Positions 43,445 through 55,696 of a stretch of DNA of 64,000 bases are shown in pieces. The stretch spans positions 387,177 to 451,176 of the forward strand of contig CM034613.1 of the NCBI GenBank assembly GCA_020091685.1, given 5' to 3'. Both the position numbers and the translations under genes were made by a program. Source of the DNA: Lutjanus erythropterus. Lineage: Eukaryota > Chordata > Actinopteri > Lutjaniformes > Lutjanidae. The notes under the pieces were generated by a model. The model searched no databases. It had not been told where the DNA came from and saw only the letters and a program-made list of their open reading frames with translations. Numbering within the stretch: position 1 is the first letter of the stretch; each line of letters opens with the position of its first letter.

Positions 43445-46400
43445 CATGTACTCACCATGTTTGGATATATTTTTCAACAAACAAGATTGTGCTGTGACAT
43501 ACACAATTGGCTCATTGTATGTGACAGTGAGAGGAGACTGGTCAAATCAAAGTCCCAAATTGGTTAGTTTCTTTAAAATAACTGAACATAAATACATACA
43601 AAAAGATATGAGGTGTGCAGATGGAGGCACCAGTAGTGAGTGGAATGGTGGATGAGTGAAGAATGTGTATGTGTCAAAGTTGAAGGCAGCAAAAGGCAAA
43701 AACCAAACCAAAACCAGGAGATGTGGAGCTGAGGAGAGAGGGAACAAATGAGATAAGGCAGGTACTTGAACTCCCTCCCTGACTACCAGCTCCTGCAGCA
43801 AGAGCTCAGCTGAGCCACAGCTGGCACAAAGAGAGGGGTCGTCACACTGCTCTCCATAAAAACAAGGTTCTATTAAGAACCTTGAACTAGGCAAAATAAA
43901 CAGGAACAACAGAACATTAACAAACTGTCCCAAGACTTTAAGTACAGTAGCGAAATACGAACATTACACACAGTCAACTTGCATTACTGTCTTCCTTCCA
44001 GGCCGCATCCCTCAGCACATCCTTCCACCCCCACAACCCCAGCAGCCTTGGAACCACAAGAGCATTTTAAGAGGATGAAGGATAGAGAGACGAGCAGAGG
44101 AGAGCATGAAGGGAGACACAATACTCAACAGGCAATTACAAGTCTTATGAGCCTATGGGTTACATTGCCCAGATGACAATGTCATCTTTCCATTTCTCTA
44201 CATGTTCACATGGTGAGCAGGAGGCTCAGGAGTGATACTGAGCATTTCATGAGTCTGGGGGGTGATGTCTTTTCTGCAGTCTCTCAAAAACATGAAACAC
44301 AAGAGAACACGTGTGGTAAATGGATTAAACTCCGTCTTCATCTGCTCTAACATAAGCTGCAAATATCAGCATGTCCAGCTAACTAAGACTAGATTACTAG
44401 CTCCAGTAACTTTAGCTGCAGTCAAACCTTTTAGATACCACTGCATCTACATTTGTTCTGTGGGGGTTTGAGGAGGAGGATGTGGGTTGATGCAGAATCA
44501 ATGTGGGATGACAATGAAGCATCGTCTGTCACAAGTCTAACCCAAGCTAGCTTAGCTCCTATCCCAGCTATCTTAAGCGATTGCGGTCCAGCTCATGTGG
44601 CTGAGTGACTTGTTTCCAAGTCTGCTGCACTAACTTAGTCCCTGTGCTTCCTTTTCTCACATTATTGAGTGTATTTCTGTCATCATGTAGATATACATGC
44701 CGTATTTCACCATCCGACCAATGTTTGCAGAGATGTAAGCTAGCTTTAGCCTCAGTCTTTTAGCATTAACATTACACCATGTGCACAGCTGTCAGGTAAC
44801 TTTGCATTTACACGTTCACAGGGCTCTTGTTTTAAAACATGTCAGATGTTAACATTAAAGCAATCTTTTCAGCCAAGTCAAGGAGTTAGCTGTAGCTTAC
44901 ATCAGCCAACTACACTTATGAAATCTGCTTGTGAGTCATTATTTTAGCTGACAAAAACCACTGTTGTCAGCTAGAAATGAGAAGCTGCTTTTGTTTACGT
45001 CTCTAAGGATTCAAAGACTTGGATTTCAACAATTACCCCCAATTTCAATATTATATTTGCCACCATTATGACTGTAAACTGCATAAATGCAGTGTGAGAA
45101 TGTAAAGTTTGGCAACAGTAAGGAGGAGGGCGGATCTTAGCAAAATTGCAAATGTCCTTGACCTGAGAAACTTCTTCAAACCTATGTTTTATGGAGGAGT
45201 CAAACTTTTCCACCACCAAATCAGTGTCAGTGTCAGAGTCCACATGGCCACTGGCAGAAATTACTTCCCAGACTGGAAACTCGTCAGACTCTAACTCTCA
45301 GACTCCAGAGTCCAGATGTAACCGGTGGAATCTAGTGTTGTCTCCGTTTATCTTTGACAGCTGATAGCAAGAAGTAAAAACAAAATCCTCCGTCAATTAC
45401 GACCATATAACCCGAGCCCCTACACAAATTAAGTGACACAAGTACATGTTAGCATATAACACAACAAGTTTAGGCTGAAAAATGAATTTATTAACATAGC
45501 TTAACAGTACTAAAATACCAAAATTCCTACGAAGAGCAATGTCGCTTACCTCTCCTATGGAGCACAACAGCAAAAGGGGAGGGGCAAAGCAGGAGACACC
45601 CCTTTATAGGAGGGGTACCCCCAAAGGTGAACATAGGGGTACAGCGTCTGAGTATGAAATGTTCCACAAATCAACTATGGAGGACTAAGCGCGGAATAAA
45701 TTTTGTGTAATTATAATACTTAATATTACAGAAGTACATCTGACTTTTATACACACATTACTGTTGTATTATTGACCCTGTTACACAGAGTCTGTCCAAA
45801 ATTAGCAACAACATTGATTTTTTTTGGGCAGTGTCAGATTTTTACAAACAGTGCCACATTTACACCCAGAGGACACAACTGTCCCCTTCCCAAAACAGCT
45901 ATAAAAACTACTACTACTACTATTACTATACAGTAATATTACTGTCCACTTTTTTGGTTAAATCTTTTAACCAAGTTTAAAATGTTCTAGATTATCAGAG
46001 TCTGGGATATTGCAATGATTGAGGTACAGAATATTACCTTCTTCTACATAATCCATGTACGATGTCTGTTGTTTTACTTTAATTCATTACCTTTTACTTT
46101 AGTTCATTACTTTAATACCTCCTACCCTTCAAAGGGTTTACCTTCCAATAACCTATTACCTTATTCTGCTCTAGAAATAAAGCAAGAGCGAAAGTGTGAG
46201 TGTGTGTGTATAAACTCAGAGGTAGTCTCCAACTTTTCCAGACTTTGTGTTTTCTCTGCACCTGCGTCCTTGATGCAGATGTTTAAGTGTTACATGAAGG
46301 AGTGAATGTGTGATTGTGAATTATCGAGGGACTTTGAACTTTCCTACATCAAAGTCAAGCTCATATTTTATTTCTGTAGTTCACATCCACATGAAGCAGA
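43445..46400. other. No recognised gene
   Basis: Large unassigned stretch. A minus-strand frame at 43933-43547 and a short frame at 45109-45294 have no recognisable domain. At 45545-45555 the minus strand has a donor-like GAGAGGTAAGCGAC, not enough to define an exon. Confidence 0.4.
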
Positions 46401-46405
46401 GCCAA

Positions 46406-46407
<2 letters not shown>

Positions 46408-46477
<70 letters not shown>
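46408..46477. repeat. (AC)n microsatellite
   Basis: Pure AC run of about 34 units, the longest dinucleotide repeat in the window. Confidence 0.95.
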
Positions 46478-46479
<2 letters not shown>

Positions 46480-46644
46480 GTCCAGACTCACACTCCAAAA
46501 CTCAGTAGCCAACTGTAACTCATAAACAGGAATGTATTGTACATATAATGTAAAATGTATTATATACTACTGAGTTTGAAGGCCTGCGTTTGTGTGTGTG
46601 AATGTGTGAATGAGTGGAAGTGTGTACATGTATATGTGTAGGAG

Positions 46645-47040
46645 AAAATAATTCTCTGTCAGTCTGTGAATCACAGCAAAACAGGACCACAGTGACCCAC
46701 AGTGGCCTCACACTGAAAGTACACAATGTGGACACATACATACATACATACAGTGTGTGTCATGAATAAATCTGCTCTATGAACATGGTCTTCATTACCA
46801 GCAAGTGTTTAAGACTTAAGTTAAGCTTCTCTCTTAACCTGAAGTTCTATCTCACACTTCAGGCGTGTTATTGTATTTTTTCTGATATATTCAAATGTTT
46901 AACATGTTTATATGTGGCAAGCCACCTTTTGAATGCTGATGAATATTGTACTTCCTCTGATGCTAAATGTATCTCAAAGTGTGAAAGGGTTGAGCTTCAA
47001 AGTTCACTGCAACAGCTGACAAAATAACCTAATTTCAGTG
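46645..47040 (+). repeat. Duplicated segment Q, copy 2
   Basis: Direct-orientation relative of 34968-35500. It lacks that copy's central piece but has its own CATACATACATACATA run. Both end with the GAGCTTCAAAGTTCACT block. Confidence 0.65.
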
Positions 47041-47349
47041 TCCAGTTAGTAACTGTTTGAGAACAGCTGCTAAATGTAGAGGTGAAATTTTGTCATCTGT
47101 GGAAAGTGTTAATTATTCTATCACATGTTTAAAAACAGTTACAGTCCCACTAGTATATTCTGTAGTGCAGTGTTTCCCAACCTTTTTTTTGGTGACCCAC
47201 TTTTTAAAAATGACAAATTAACATGACCTAATTCACAATAGACCTTATTAATAAATCTTGGTAAGACTTAATTTGTGCATAAATTAATGTTCCTGGCCAT
47301 TTTTACTTCCGTTTCCACATCCCCTTATATTATCTTGATGAGAGTTGCA

Positions 47350-47755
47350 AGGGTTAATCTATTGTTAAGTTAATCACCAGCTACTTTTAGAATTGATTAA
47401 CATCATCTTAGGTTTAGATAAATATTTTTCAACATCTGACATTTCACGGACCAAACAACAGATTGATTAATGATAGAAATGTTCAACGGATGAATCGATA
47501 AAGAGAATATTTGTTACAGGACAGACTTAAAAATAGGTCCAAAAATAAGTCCAAACATGTGCTCCACATGGTCAGACCTATTTTTCTATTTTTCAACTGT
47601 CAAGATTGTGACAGGATTAACCGATTGATTTTGAGTGTTTTTTTTATTTAAAAAAGTCCAAATTCCCTGATTTCAAGTCCTTCAATGAAACATGGATCAA
47701 TATTATTCACCATTTTATAGACCAAACAACTGATTGATTAAATAAGCAGCCCTAA
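47350..47755 (-). repeat. MITE family M, reverse copy inside the hAT
   Basis: On the minus strand it reads GGGCTGCTTATTTAATCAAT, then CAGTTGTTTGGTCTATAAAA. Similarity to family M continues patchily to about 47350. Confidence 0.5.
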
Positions 47756-47806
47756 TCTTGACATATGTTGCTGCAGACATCCATCCATCCATCCATTATC
47801 TTCCGC

Positions 47807-48915
47807 TCATCCGGGGCTGGCCACTTCCTTCAAGGTCTTCCAGGAGGATCCAAAGGCGTTCCCAGGCCAGCCGAGTAACATAGTCACTCCAGCGTGTCCT
47901 GGGTCTTCCCCAGGGCCTCCTCCCAGTGGGACATGCCCGGAACACCTCCCCAGGGAGGCATCCACCTCAGCTGGCTCCTCTCGACGTGGAGGAGCAGCGT
48001 CCCTACTCCAAGCTCCTCCTGGGTGACAGAGCTCCTCAACAGGAGCCAAGAGGACAACAACATCCGCAAAAAGCAGAGATGAGATCCTGTGGTCCCCAAA
48101 CCGGACTCCCTCCGGCCCCTGGCTGCACCTAGAAATTCTGTCCATAAAAATAATGAACAGAACCGGTGACAAAGGGCAGCCCTGCCACAGTCCAACATGC
48201 ACTGGGAACAGGTCTGACTTAGTGTCGGCAATGCGAACCAAGCTCCTGCTCCAGTCATACAGAGATGATATGGCCCTTAGCAGAGGGCCCTGAACTCCAT
48301 ACTCCTGAAGCACCTCCTACAGAATGCCATGAGGGACATGGTCGAATGCCTTCTCCAAGTCCACAAAACACATGTGGACTGGATGGGCAAACTCCCATGA
48401 ACCCTCAAGCACCCTGTGGAGGGTATAGAGCCGGTCCAGTGTTCCACGACCAGGGCGAAAACTGCATTGTTCCTCCTGGATCCGAGGTTCGACTATCGGC
48501 CAAATTCTCCTCTCCAGTACCCTGGAATAGACTTTCCCAGGGAGGCTGAGGAGTGTGATCCCCTATAGTTGGAGCCCACCCTCCGGTACCCCTTCTTAAA
48601 TAGAGGGACCACCACCCCGGTCTGCCAGTCCAGAGGCACTGTCCCCAACTGCCACGCGATGTTGCAGAGGCGTGTCAACCAAGACAGCCCTACAACATCC
48701 AGAGACTTGAGGTACTCAGGGTGGATCTCATCCATCCCTGGTGCCTTGCCACCGAGGAGCTTCCGAACTACCTCAGTGACTTCAGCTTGGGTGGTAAACG
48801 AGTCAATCTCTGGGTCCCCAGCCTCTGCTTCCTCTACGGAAGGCTTGTCAGCGGGATTGAGGAGATCCTCGAGGTATTCCATACACCATCCAACAATATC
48901 CCCAGTTGAAGTCAA
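47807..48915 (-). pseudogene. Rex3 reverse transcriptase, inactivated
   Basis: The N-terminal part (EVTEVVRKLLGGKAPGMDEI, LTRLCNIAWQLGTVPLDWQT, GVVVPLFKKG) and the central part (LYDWSRSLVRIADTKSDLFP, GCPLSPVLFIIFMDRIS) are clear RT blocks. The catalytic F/YADD box reads FADVVVLLA, so the second Asp is lost. Directly after it the sequence jumps to the distal VTQEELGVGTLLLHVERSQLR region, which shows a deletion of the thumb. Frameshifts near 48500 and 48310 also break the frame. Not functional. Confidence 0.9.
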
Positions 48916-48984
48916 CAGCTCCCCACCACCACTGTAAACAGTGTTGGCAGGGCACTGCTTCCCCCTTCTGAGGCGCCAGACGGT

Positions 48985-50170
48985 TTACCAGAATCTCTTC
49001 GAGGCCGACCGGTAGTCCTCTTCCATGGCCTCCCCGAACTTTTCCCATACCTGGGTTTTTGCTTCCGCAACCGCCTGGGCCGCAGCACGCTTAGCCTGCC
49101 GGTACCTGTCAGCTGCCTCAGGAGTCTCACGAGCCAACCAAGCTCGATAAGACTCCTCCTTCAGCCTGACGGCATCCCTTACCTCCGGTGTCCACCACCG
49201 GGTTTGGGGATTGCCGCAGCGGCAGGCACCGGAGACCTTACTGCCACAGCTCTGAATGGCCGCGTCAACAATGGAGGTGGAGAACATGGTCCATTCAGAC
49301 TCAATGTCTCCAACCTCCCCCGGGATCTGGTCAAAGCTCTCCCGGAGCCGGGAATTGAAGACCCCTCTGACAGAGGGTGCCACCAGACGTTCCCAACAGA
49401 CCCTCACAATACATTTGGGCCTGCCAAGTCTGTCCTTCCTCCTCTGCCAGTGGATCCAACTCACCACCAGGTGGTAATCAGTTGACAGCTCAGCCGCTCT
49501 TCACCCGAGTGTCCAAGACATACAGCCGAAGGTCAGTTGACACAACTACAAAGTCGATCATTGACCTCTGACCTAGGGCATTCCCATGCCACATGCACTG
49601 ATGGACACCCTTCTGCTTGAACGTGGTGTTTGTTATGGACAAACTGTGACTAGCACAGAAGTCCAATAACAGAACACCACTCGGGTTCAGATTGGGGGGG
49701 CCATTCCTCCCAATCACGCCCCTCCAGGTAACACTGTCGCCACCCACGTGGCCATTGAAGTCCCCCAGCAGAAGGATGGAGTCCCCAGTTGGAGCACTTT
49801 CCAGCACCCTTCCCAAGGTCTCCAAGAAAGCCGGGTACTCTGCACTGCTGTTCAGCCCATAGGCGGAAACAACAGTGAGGCACCTATTCCCGACCCCAAG
49901 GCGCAGGGCAATGACCATCTTGTTCACCATGGAAAACTCCAGCACATGGCGGCTGAGCTGGGGGGCTATAAGCAAGCCCATGCCAGCCTGTTGCCTCTCA
50001 CCGTGGGCAACTCCAGAGTAGAAAAGAGTCCAGCCTCTCTCAAGGAGTTGGGTTCCAGCGCCCAGACTGTGCATGGAGGTGAGCTCAACTATCTCTAGCC
50101 AGTACCGCTCAACCTCCCACACTAGCTCAGCCCCCCCCCCTCCCAGCAAGGTGACATTCCATGTCTCCAC
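48985..50170 (-). pseudogene. Rex3 apurinic-type endonuclease and linker
   Basis: Frame [11 protein letters not shown] opens at 50170. The endonuclease core includes [20 protein letters not shown], the catalytic-type block [17 protein letters not shown] and [16 protein letters not shown] frameshift at about 49490 moves the reading to MVSWIHWQRRKDRLGRP, which continues through RWWTPEVRDAVRLKEESYRA to 48985. The first part of the endonuclease before WNVT is missing, so the copy is 5'-truncated. In intact elements this enzyme nicks target DNA to prime reverse transcription. Confidence 0.88.
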
Positions 50171-50212
50171 AGTTAGATTCTGCCACTGAATGAGAAATAA
50201 CTACATTTAGGC

Positions 50213-50837
50213 TGAGTTAACAGGACATCTCTGTTGTAGCCATTCAATATTAGGATCCAAAAAATGAGCACAGCCTGGAGACTGAGAGAGGTTTAGACAG
50301 TTTATTGTGAATTCTTTCTTAATGGCTGTCCGAAGGCTTGGCTGAAATGGACAGGATTCAGGCTGCTGAGGGCTGAGCAGGGCAGGCAAAGGAGCTGGTG
50401 GCAGAAGACAGAGATGAGGCTGGTTGGTGTTCTGGCGGAGCTGGTGTGGAGGATCTGAAGCACAGGGAAAAAAGAGTTACTGAAGTCCAGGATAAACACC
50501 CAAAAAAATACCCACAACAAAATCTTCTGAAGACTGGACCCTAGACGTCTGTACCACATTTTAGACTGAACAATCTGGCAGAGTCTGGAAGTCTGAGCCG
50601 GGGTATATATTGCAGTGGCTTGATTAGTGGATTTAGTGCAGGTGAGCAGGATAGCAGCTGCAGAGGATCAGATGGATGAGCTGGGGGAGGGAACCAAGAG
50701 CCACGCCCAGCAACAGAGGTAGGAGGAGGAAACCGAGAGTCCACACCCAGCAACACAGACAGTGACAGACATGACACACTAGGGAGGGAAAAACAGGAAA
50801 CACAAGGAAAGGGAGAGGCAAAGCCCAAACTCTAACA
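50213..50837 (-). mobile_element. LTR, TGTTAG family, copy 2
   Basis: On the minus strand, starts TGTTAGAGTTTGGGC and ends GTTAACTCA. Collinear with 1511-2118. No internal region flanks it, so it is probably a solo LTR. A clean 4-6 bp target duplication was not seen. Confidence 0.7.
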
Positions 50838-51773
50838 ATCTCATTGTTTTTATTCTCTCACATCAGGAAAATAGAACATTTTAAACCACTGAATTCTGAT
50901 AATATAATTATGATATTAACAAATTTCTTCCAGTCTTCAGTTTATTTGGTGACCCAAATAAAATCTCCATGACCTACCTGTGGGTCCCGTCCCAGTCTTT
51001 GGGAATGACTGCTCTAGTGCATCACTATTCAGTAGATCAAAAGGTATACAATTAAGAATACAACTTACAAAACACTTAAATGAGTTTTTAACTGGTTATG
51101 AACCAGCCTTAATTTATTACTCTGTATGGACTACATAAGCAAAGACCATCAGAGACCATCAGAGAGAAGAAGGCTGTTTCTATGTTGTTATTCTTAAAGT
51201 CTGCCAGATGTTCCTTGAAATCAGATGAAACAAGTTTGTGTTTACATTAAACCCAGACAAAATTACAGTGAGTAGCACATTAGCAAGTTAAAAGGAAGCT
51301 GTAGGAGATTTTATTTATGATTTACATTATAGAAACACTTACAGTTTTGTCCACAGGGGGCTCCAAATTCAACACAGTATAAAAGTTCCTTGTAGTAGTT
51401 TGATAATGATAACAATAGTAAGATAACATAAGATATTCCATTATTAGTCCCACAGTGGGGAAATTTCCAGTATTACAGCAGCAACGTGGATAGCAAAAAT
51501 ATAGTAAAAGCAATAAAATAAAAAGACAATAAATAGCAAACAAGCAATATAAACAGGGGAAATATAGAACATAGGAATAGTAACAATATATAAACAGTAT
51601 TTTCAAATTTACACCATGGCAGAGAGGAAATGTTGATATTGCACATTTAAGTTAGGAATTTTGGTACAGATATTGCACACTGAATGATAGTACACCTGGT
51701 TGGAATATTGATATTACACAGGAATAATAATGCACCTGACTGAACGATTGATATTGCACCTTGAGGTTAGAAA

Positions 51774-53443
51774 TTACCTGAGCAGCCAGCAGACCACCCC
51801 ATAGAAAATGGCTGATGCCACCACTGTGTGATACAAGGTCTTCAGGAGTGCCCCCTGCACTCGAAAAGACCTCAGTCTCCTGAGCAGATAAAGTCTGTTT
51901 TGGCCTTTCTTATAAAGTGCGGTTGTGTTGTGAGTCCAGCCCAGTTTATTGTTCAGATGAACACCCAGGTACTTATAAGATGTCACCATCTCGATGTCTG
52001 TTCCCTGGATGTTCACCGGTGTCAGGGGGCAGTGTGTTCGCCAGTCCAGTCGGCTCCAGTCCACAGAGTTCTGTGTCAGTTCTCTGTACTCTCTGTCATC
52101 CCCATCTGTGATGAGGCCGATGATTGCAGAGTCATTAGAGAACTTCTGCAGGTGGCAAGTGGATGTGTTGTATGAAAAGTCTGCAGTATAGAGGGTGAAG
52201 AGGAACGGAGCCAGGACCATTCCCTGCGGGGCCCCGATGCTGCAGACAACCATGTCGGACACACAGTCCCAAGTCCTCACATACTGTGGACGGTTGGTGA
52301 GATAATCCACAATCCAGTATATGAGGTGATGGTCCACCCCGGTGTGCTCCAGTTTGTCCCTCAGAAGTGCAGGCTGTATGGTATTGAAAGCACTGGAAAA
52401 ATCAAAAAACATGATTCTCACAGTACTCACAGGTTTCTCCAGGTGAGAGAGAGCTCAGTGTTGAAGGAATATGACAGCGTTGTCCACCCCGATGCCAGGC
52501 TGGTAGGCAAACAGAAGTGGATCCAACGATGGGTTCACCAGGGGGCGGAGATGAACAAGGCCCAGCTGCTCCAGGGTCTTCATCAGGTGGGATGTTAGTG
52601 CCACAGGCCTGTAGCTGCTGAGGTCCTTGGGGTGCGAAGTCTTGGGCACAAGTACCATGCAGGATGTTTTCCACAGCTATGGCACTCGCCCCAACTTCAG
52701 GCTCAGATTCAACATGTGCTCAACAATCCCACACAACTGATCTGCGCTGGATTTGAGGAGCCTGGAGCTGATGCCATCTGGACCTGCAGCTTTCCTTGCC
52801 TTGATCCTCCGGAGCTGGTTTCTCACCTGGGTTGTTGTGAGTGACAGGTTGGAGCAGGGGGGCTGTGTTGATGAGATGAGCAGTGGGGGGTGGCTGTGAG
52901 CTGAGTGTTGTAGAGAGGGAGGAGGAGGTGATGGGGGAGGTGGGGGAGGGGTTGGGGCAGTGTACACTGGGTGCAGAAGAGGGGGGCTGCAGCATGGAGG
53001 ATTGGTCCGGGGAGGGACAGATGACTGATCAAATCTATTGAAGAATATGGTCAGGTCATTCACCCACTTCTGGTCCCCCGCAGCTTGGGAGTCAGGTTTC
53101 CTCTGGCCACAAGGTGTTCAGGCCAGACTCTTTTTTTTTTTCGCTGCAGTTGTTCCTCCATCTTCCTCCTGTAGGTGTTTTTCCCCTCTCTGATCTTCCT
53201 TCTCAGCTTCTTCTGCACAGCCTTCAGCTCACCCTTGTTTCCTGACTTAAAGGCCCTCTTCTTCTCCTTAAGGAGAGCCTTTATGTTGGGATTGATCCAC
53301 GGTTTATTGTTGGAAAAACACCGTACAGTCCTGGTGGTTATGGTGTTTTCCACACAGAAGTTAAGATAGTCAGTTATGCAGTCTCTGAGACTATCGATGT
53401 CCTTTCCATGAGAATCACAAAATTCCTCCCACACAGTTGTCAA
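51774..53443 (-). pseudogene. Rex1 reverse transcriptase, inactivated
   Basis: The segments in order are a linker (WEEFCDSHGKDIDSLRDCI ... NKPWINPNIKALLKEKKRAF), a proline-rich stretch near 52900-53000, the start of RT (RRIKARKAAGPDGISSRLLK), KTSHPKDLSSYRPVALTSHL, FAYQPGIGVDNAVIFLQH, and the core (FFDFSSAFNTIQPALLRDKL, GAPQGMVLAPFLFTLYTADF). The catalytic box reads FSNDSAII in place of the expected F-x-D-D, so one Asp is lost. The block after VDWSR is deleted up to LTPVNIQGTDIEMV. Stops and frameshifts near 53060, 52675 and 52450 break the gene. Confidence 0.88.
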
Positions 53444-53536
53444 AACAGTCCTTCAGAGCCTTGTCGGCCTCAATGGACCATCTCTTCACTGTGCGGGACA
53501 CAGCTGGTTGCCTCTGCATGAGAGGTTTGTACACAG

Positions 53537-54590
53537 CAGGGGTCGCGTTAACCGAATATTTTCCGTCGTTGACCGGTTTTTTAAAACGGTGACGGAAAAA
53601 TCTGAAGGTCATCTGTCATTTTGACAGGTTGCAATTCACACCCCTGACCACTTGGTGGCGAGTGAGCATATTAATTAGCTATTAGGTGCGTTCGAGATGA
53701 ACTGCGCCTCGCCTGGAGAGTAGACGAGATCAGGCGGCCACAGCAGGAGGTGGAGACAAAAAGCTGCAGTCAAGTCAGACAGTTTTCAAATGACTTACGA
53801 GAGAGTAGAGGAAGAGACGCGAACATCCTGTTAGATGACCTGTAGGTTACCTGTAGTCTGCAGATCATGATCATAGCTGAAGAAATAAAGTGCGTTCTTG
53901 ATCGTTGATTGAAGTTAAAATAGAAGAGATCCTCCTTTTGACACATGTAACATCTGTTCTTTTATCTGCCTTGTAAAGCACTAAACTGTTCTTTTGATAA
54001 GTCATATATATATAACCTTTATTATTATCAGACACAAAATATCTGCTTGCTGACAGATTAAAACTTCATTGCACAACAGAAGATTGATTTGTCCAGCATT
54101 AAATATTACAATTACACAGAAAATTAGTATTTTATACAACACGTGGTGTTTGTTGTCAAAATTATGAGCCAATCAGAGCCTGTCAGCTTGTCAATCAGGT
54201 GACAGCCAGGCGTTTGCAGTCGGTGGAGAGCAGCTGTGGCATCTGGCACTACAAACTGCGGCCGCCTCGATCTCGTGAGGTTATTGTTGCCCACATGTGC
54301 AAGTCGGGATCAAGTCGGGACACAAATCTAAGCTGAGTGTCAGCAGCTGAAGTTTCTTCAAAAAGCCCAATAACGATGATGGTGTTGATAAAAGAGGTAC
54401 GGTGTGGATTCTCTGTTCAGCTTGTTTGGACTGAATATTAATTAAAAATGGATCAAAATTAAATGCTATTGAATATGTAATTATTATCATTTTAAAAATT
54501 AAAGTGACAGGTAAAAATAGATTATGACGGGATTTTTATGACCCTGTCAGTCAAAATGACAGACAATGAAAAAGTCTAGCGCAACCTCTG
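53537..54590. mobile_element. Nonautonomous hAT #1 inside Rex1, 1054 bp
   Basis: The ends are CAGGGGTCGCGTTAACC and, reversed, CAGAGGTTGCGCTAGAC, flanked by perfect 8-bp duplications GTACACAG at 53529-53536 and 54591-54598. Rex1 sequence resumes on both sides. Internal TGTCATTTTGACAGG and CTGTCAGTCAAAATGACAG blocks near both ends extend the inverted repeats. No transposase frame. Positions 53689-54163 are shared with another hAT at 55984-56457. Confidence 0.9.
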
Positions 54591-54599
54591 GTACACAGG

Positions 54600-55506
54600 C
54601 AGGAGTTGAACCAGGTTGTGGTCAGATCTTCCCAGGGGAGGGAGGAGTGATGAAGTGTATGCCTCCTTGGTGGTGGCATAACACAAATCAAGTATCTTAT
54701 TGTCTCTGGTGCAGCATGTAACGTACTGGGTTAATGTGGGCAGAGTGGAGGATGTAGAGGCATGATTTAAGTCCCCAGAGATAAGAAGGGCCTGTGGGTG
54801 CTCGGTCTGCAGCCTGCTTGTGACAGAATGGAGGGCATCACAGGCTGCCTCAGCGTTAGCACAGGGGGGGATTATATGCAGCTAGCACGATAACATGCGA
54901 GAATTCCCACGGCAGGTAATATGGCCTCATGCTAACGGCTAACAGTTCAATGTCTCTACAGCAGAGTTGTTGTTTAATAGTGATGTGCCCAGAGTTACAC
55001 CATCTATCATTCACAAACACTGCCAGCCCTCCTCCTTTCCTCTTACTGCTCTCCCTTATCCTGTCCGCCTGCAGCAGCTTGAAGCCATCCAGCTCTGCGG
55101 CCATGTCTGGAATCAACGTAGTCAGCCATGTTTCCGTAAACATCATGATGCTGCACGCCTGGTATTCCCTCTGGTGCTGGGTCAGCGCTGATAACTCGTC
55201 CATCTTATTGGGAAGAGATCTCACATTCCTCATGATGATAAACGGGAGGAGGGGTCTGTATCTCCTCCTCCTGGTGTGGCGATCAGCTCCGGCATGGCTC
55301 CCCCGTCTCCTCCTCTTCAACTTGCGGGGAACATCGGGTCTCTCGTGGGGCAGCACCGCGTTGCCACGGAGTGCCAGCAGCTTATCCCTACCGCAAAAAC
55401 AATATGGCCATGGCCACGTACGGAGTCCCCAGACCAAGTCAAGAACAGTGAAAAAAACAAAAGAAAGACCAGAGCAAACACAGCAACTTTGGTCTCCATA
55501 GTGCAT
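54600..55506 (-). pseudogene. Rex1 endonuclease domain
   Basis: The frame beginning METKVAVFALVFLLFFSLFL leads through FIIMRNVRSLPNKMDELSAL, MMFTETWLTTLIPDMAAELD and ESSKRKGGGLAVFVNDRWC to AYNPPLC, the pattern of a CR1/Rex1 endonuclease (the early Asn, the TETWL Glu, the GGLAV strand). Past a frameshift near 54860 the reading continues through a GD-N-type block (ISGDLNHAS) and a S-D-H block (LGRSDHNLV). The catalytic residues look present, but the frame is broken. Confidence 0.8.
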
Positions 55507-55696
55507 TGATCGATTAAGAGCACAAACCCGTAAGAATAAATAAAAAAAAAAAAAAAAGTAAGAGACAAAACTAGTTGGGAAAAAAGCTCAGCGGTGAGCG
55601 GGAGCTGCTGCAACAGGCTGCCACTAGTGTGGCGCCATTTTGCCAGAGGCATAGATTTAAATGAAGAGGAAATCTTATCTGCGAGTATCACAATCT

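Larger units (their letters stand above)
47775..50190 (-). mobile_element. Rex3 non-LTR retrotransposon
   Basis: Minus-strand element with a 3' GGAT repeat tail (CATCCATCCATCCATCC at 47778-47795), as known for Rex3. The published Rex3 diagnostic PCR primer sites are found: CGGTGACAAAGGGCAGCCCTG at 48164-48184 and the complement of TGGCAGACCGGGGTGGTGGT at 48608-48627. It encodes an endonuclease, an RT and a C-terminal region. It is shorter than the full element because of an internal deletion, and its frame is broken several times. It lies within the hAT relic. Confidence 0.93.
47168..51011. mobile_element. hAT relic hosting Rex3 and an LTR
   Basis: The left end CAGTGTTTCCCAACC and reversed right end CAGTCATTCCCAAAGACTGG are terminal inverted repeats. 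They are flanked by CTGTAGTG (47160-47167) and CTCTAGTG (51012-51019), matching at 7 of 8 positions. The hAT's own sequence survives only near both ends. The interior is taken by a MITE, Rex3 and an LTR, so this hAT is older than those insertions. Confidence 0.7.
51410..55645 (-). mobile_element. Rex1/Babar-type LINE, nearly full length, interrupted
   Basis: Minus-strand non-LTR element. The 5' untranslated end is near 55640 (AAAATGGCGCCACACTAGTG) and the 3' tail near 51415 carries GGTGGGACTAATAA-type sequence shared with 19412-19790. It contains an endonuclease and an RT, with frames broken in several places. It resembles the published Rex1 primer regions TTCTCCAGTGCCTTCAACACC (near 52381-52400) and TCCCTCAGCAGAAAGAGTCTG (near 51879-51900), with several mismatches each. 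A 1054-bp hAT splits it at 53536. Without that insertion it is about 3.2 kb. Confidence 0.88.

Noticed and set aside
47926-49485. Plus-strand frames of 60-120 codons
   Set aside because: Antisense to Rex3; they vanish once the minus-strand EN/RT motifs are assigned.
54929-55501. 190-codon plus-strand frame
   Set aside because: Antisense to the Rex1 endonuclease, which carries the recognisable motifs.
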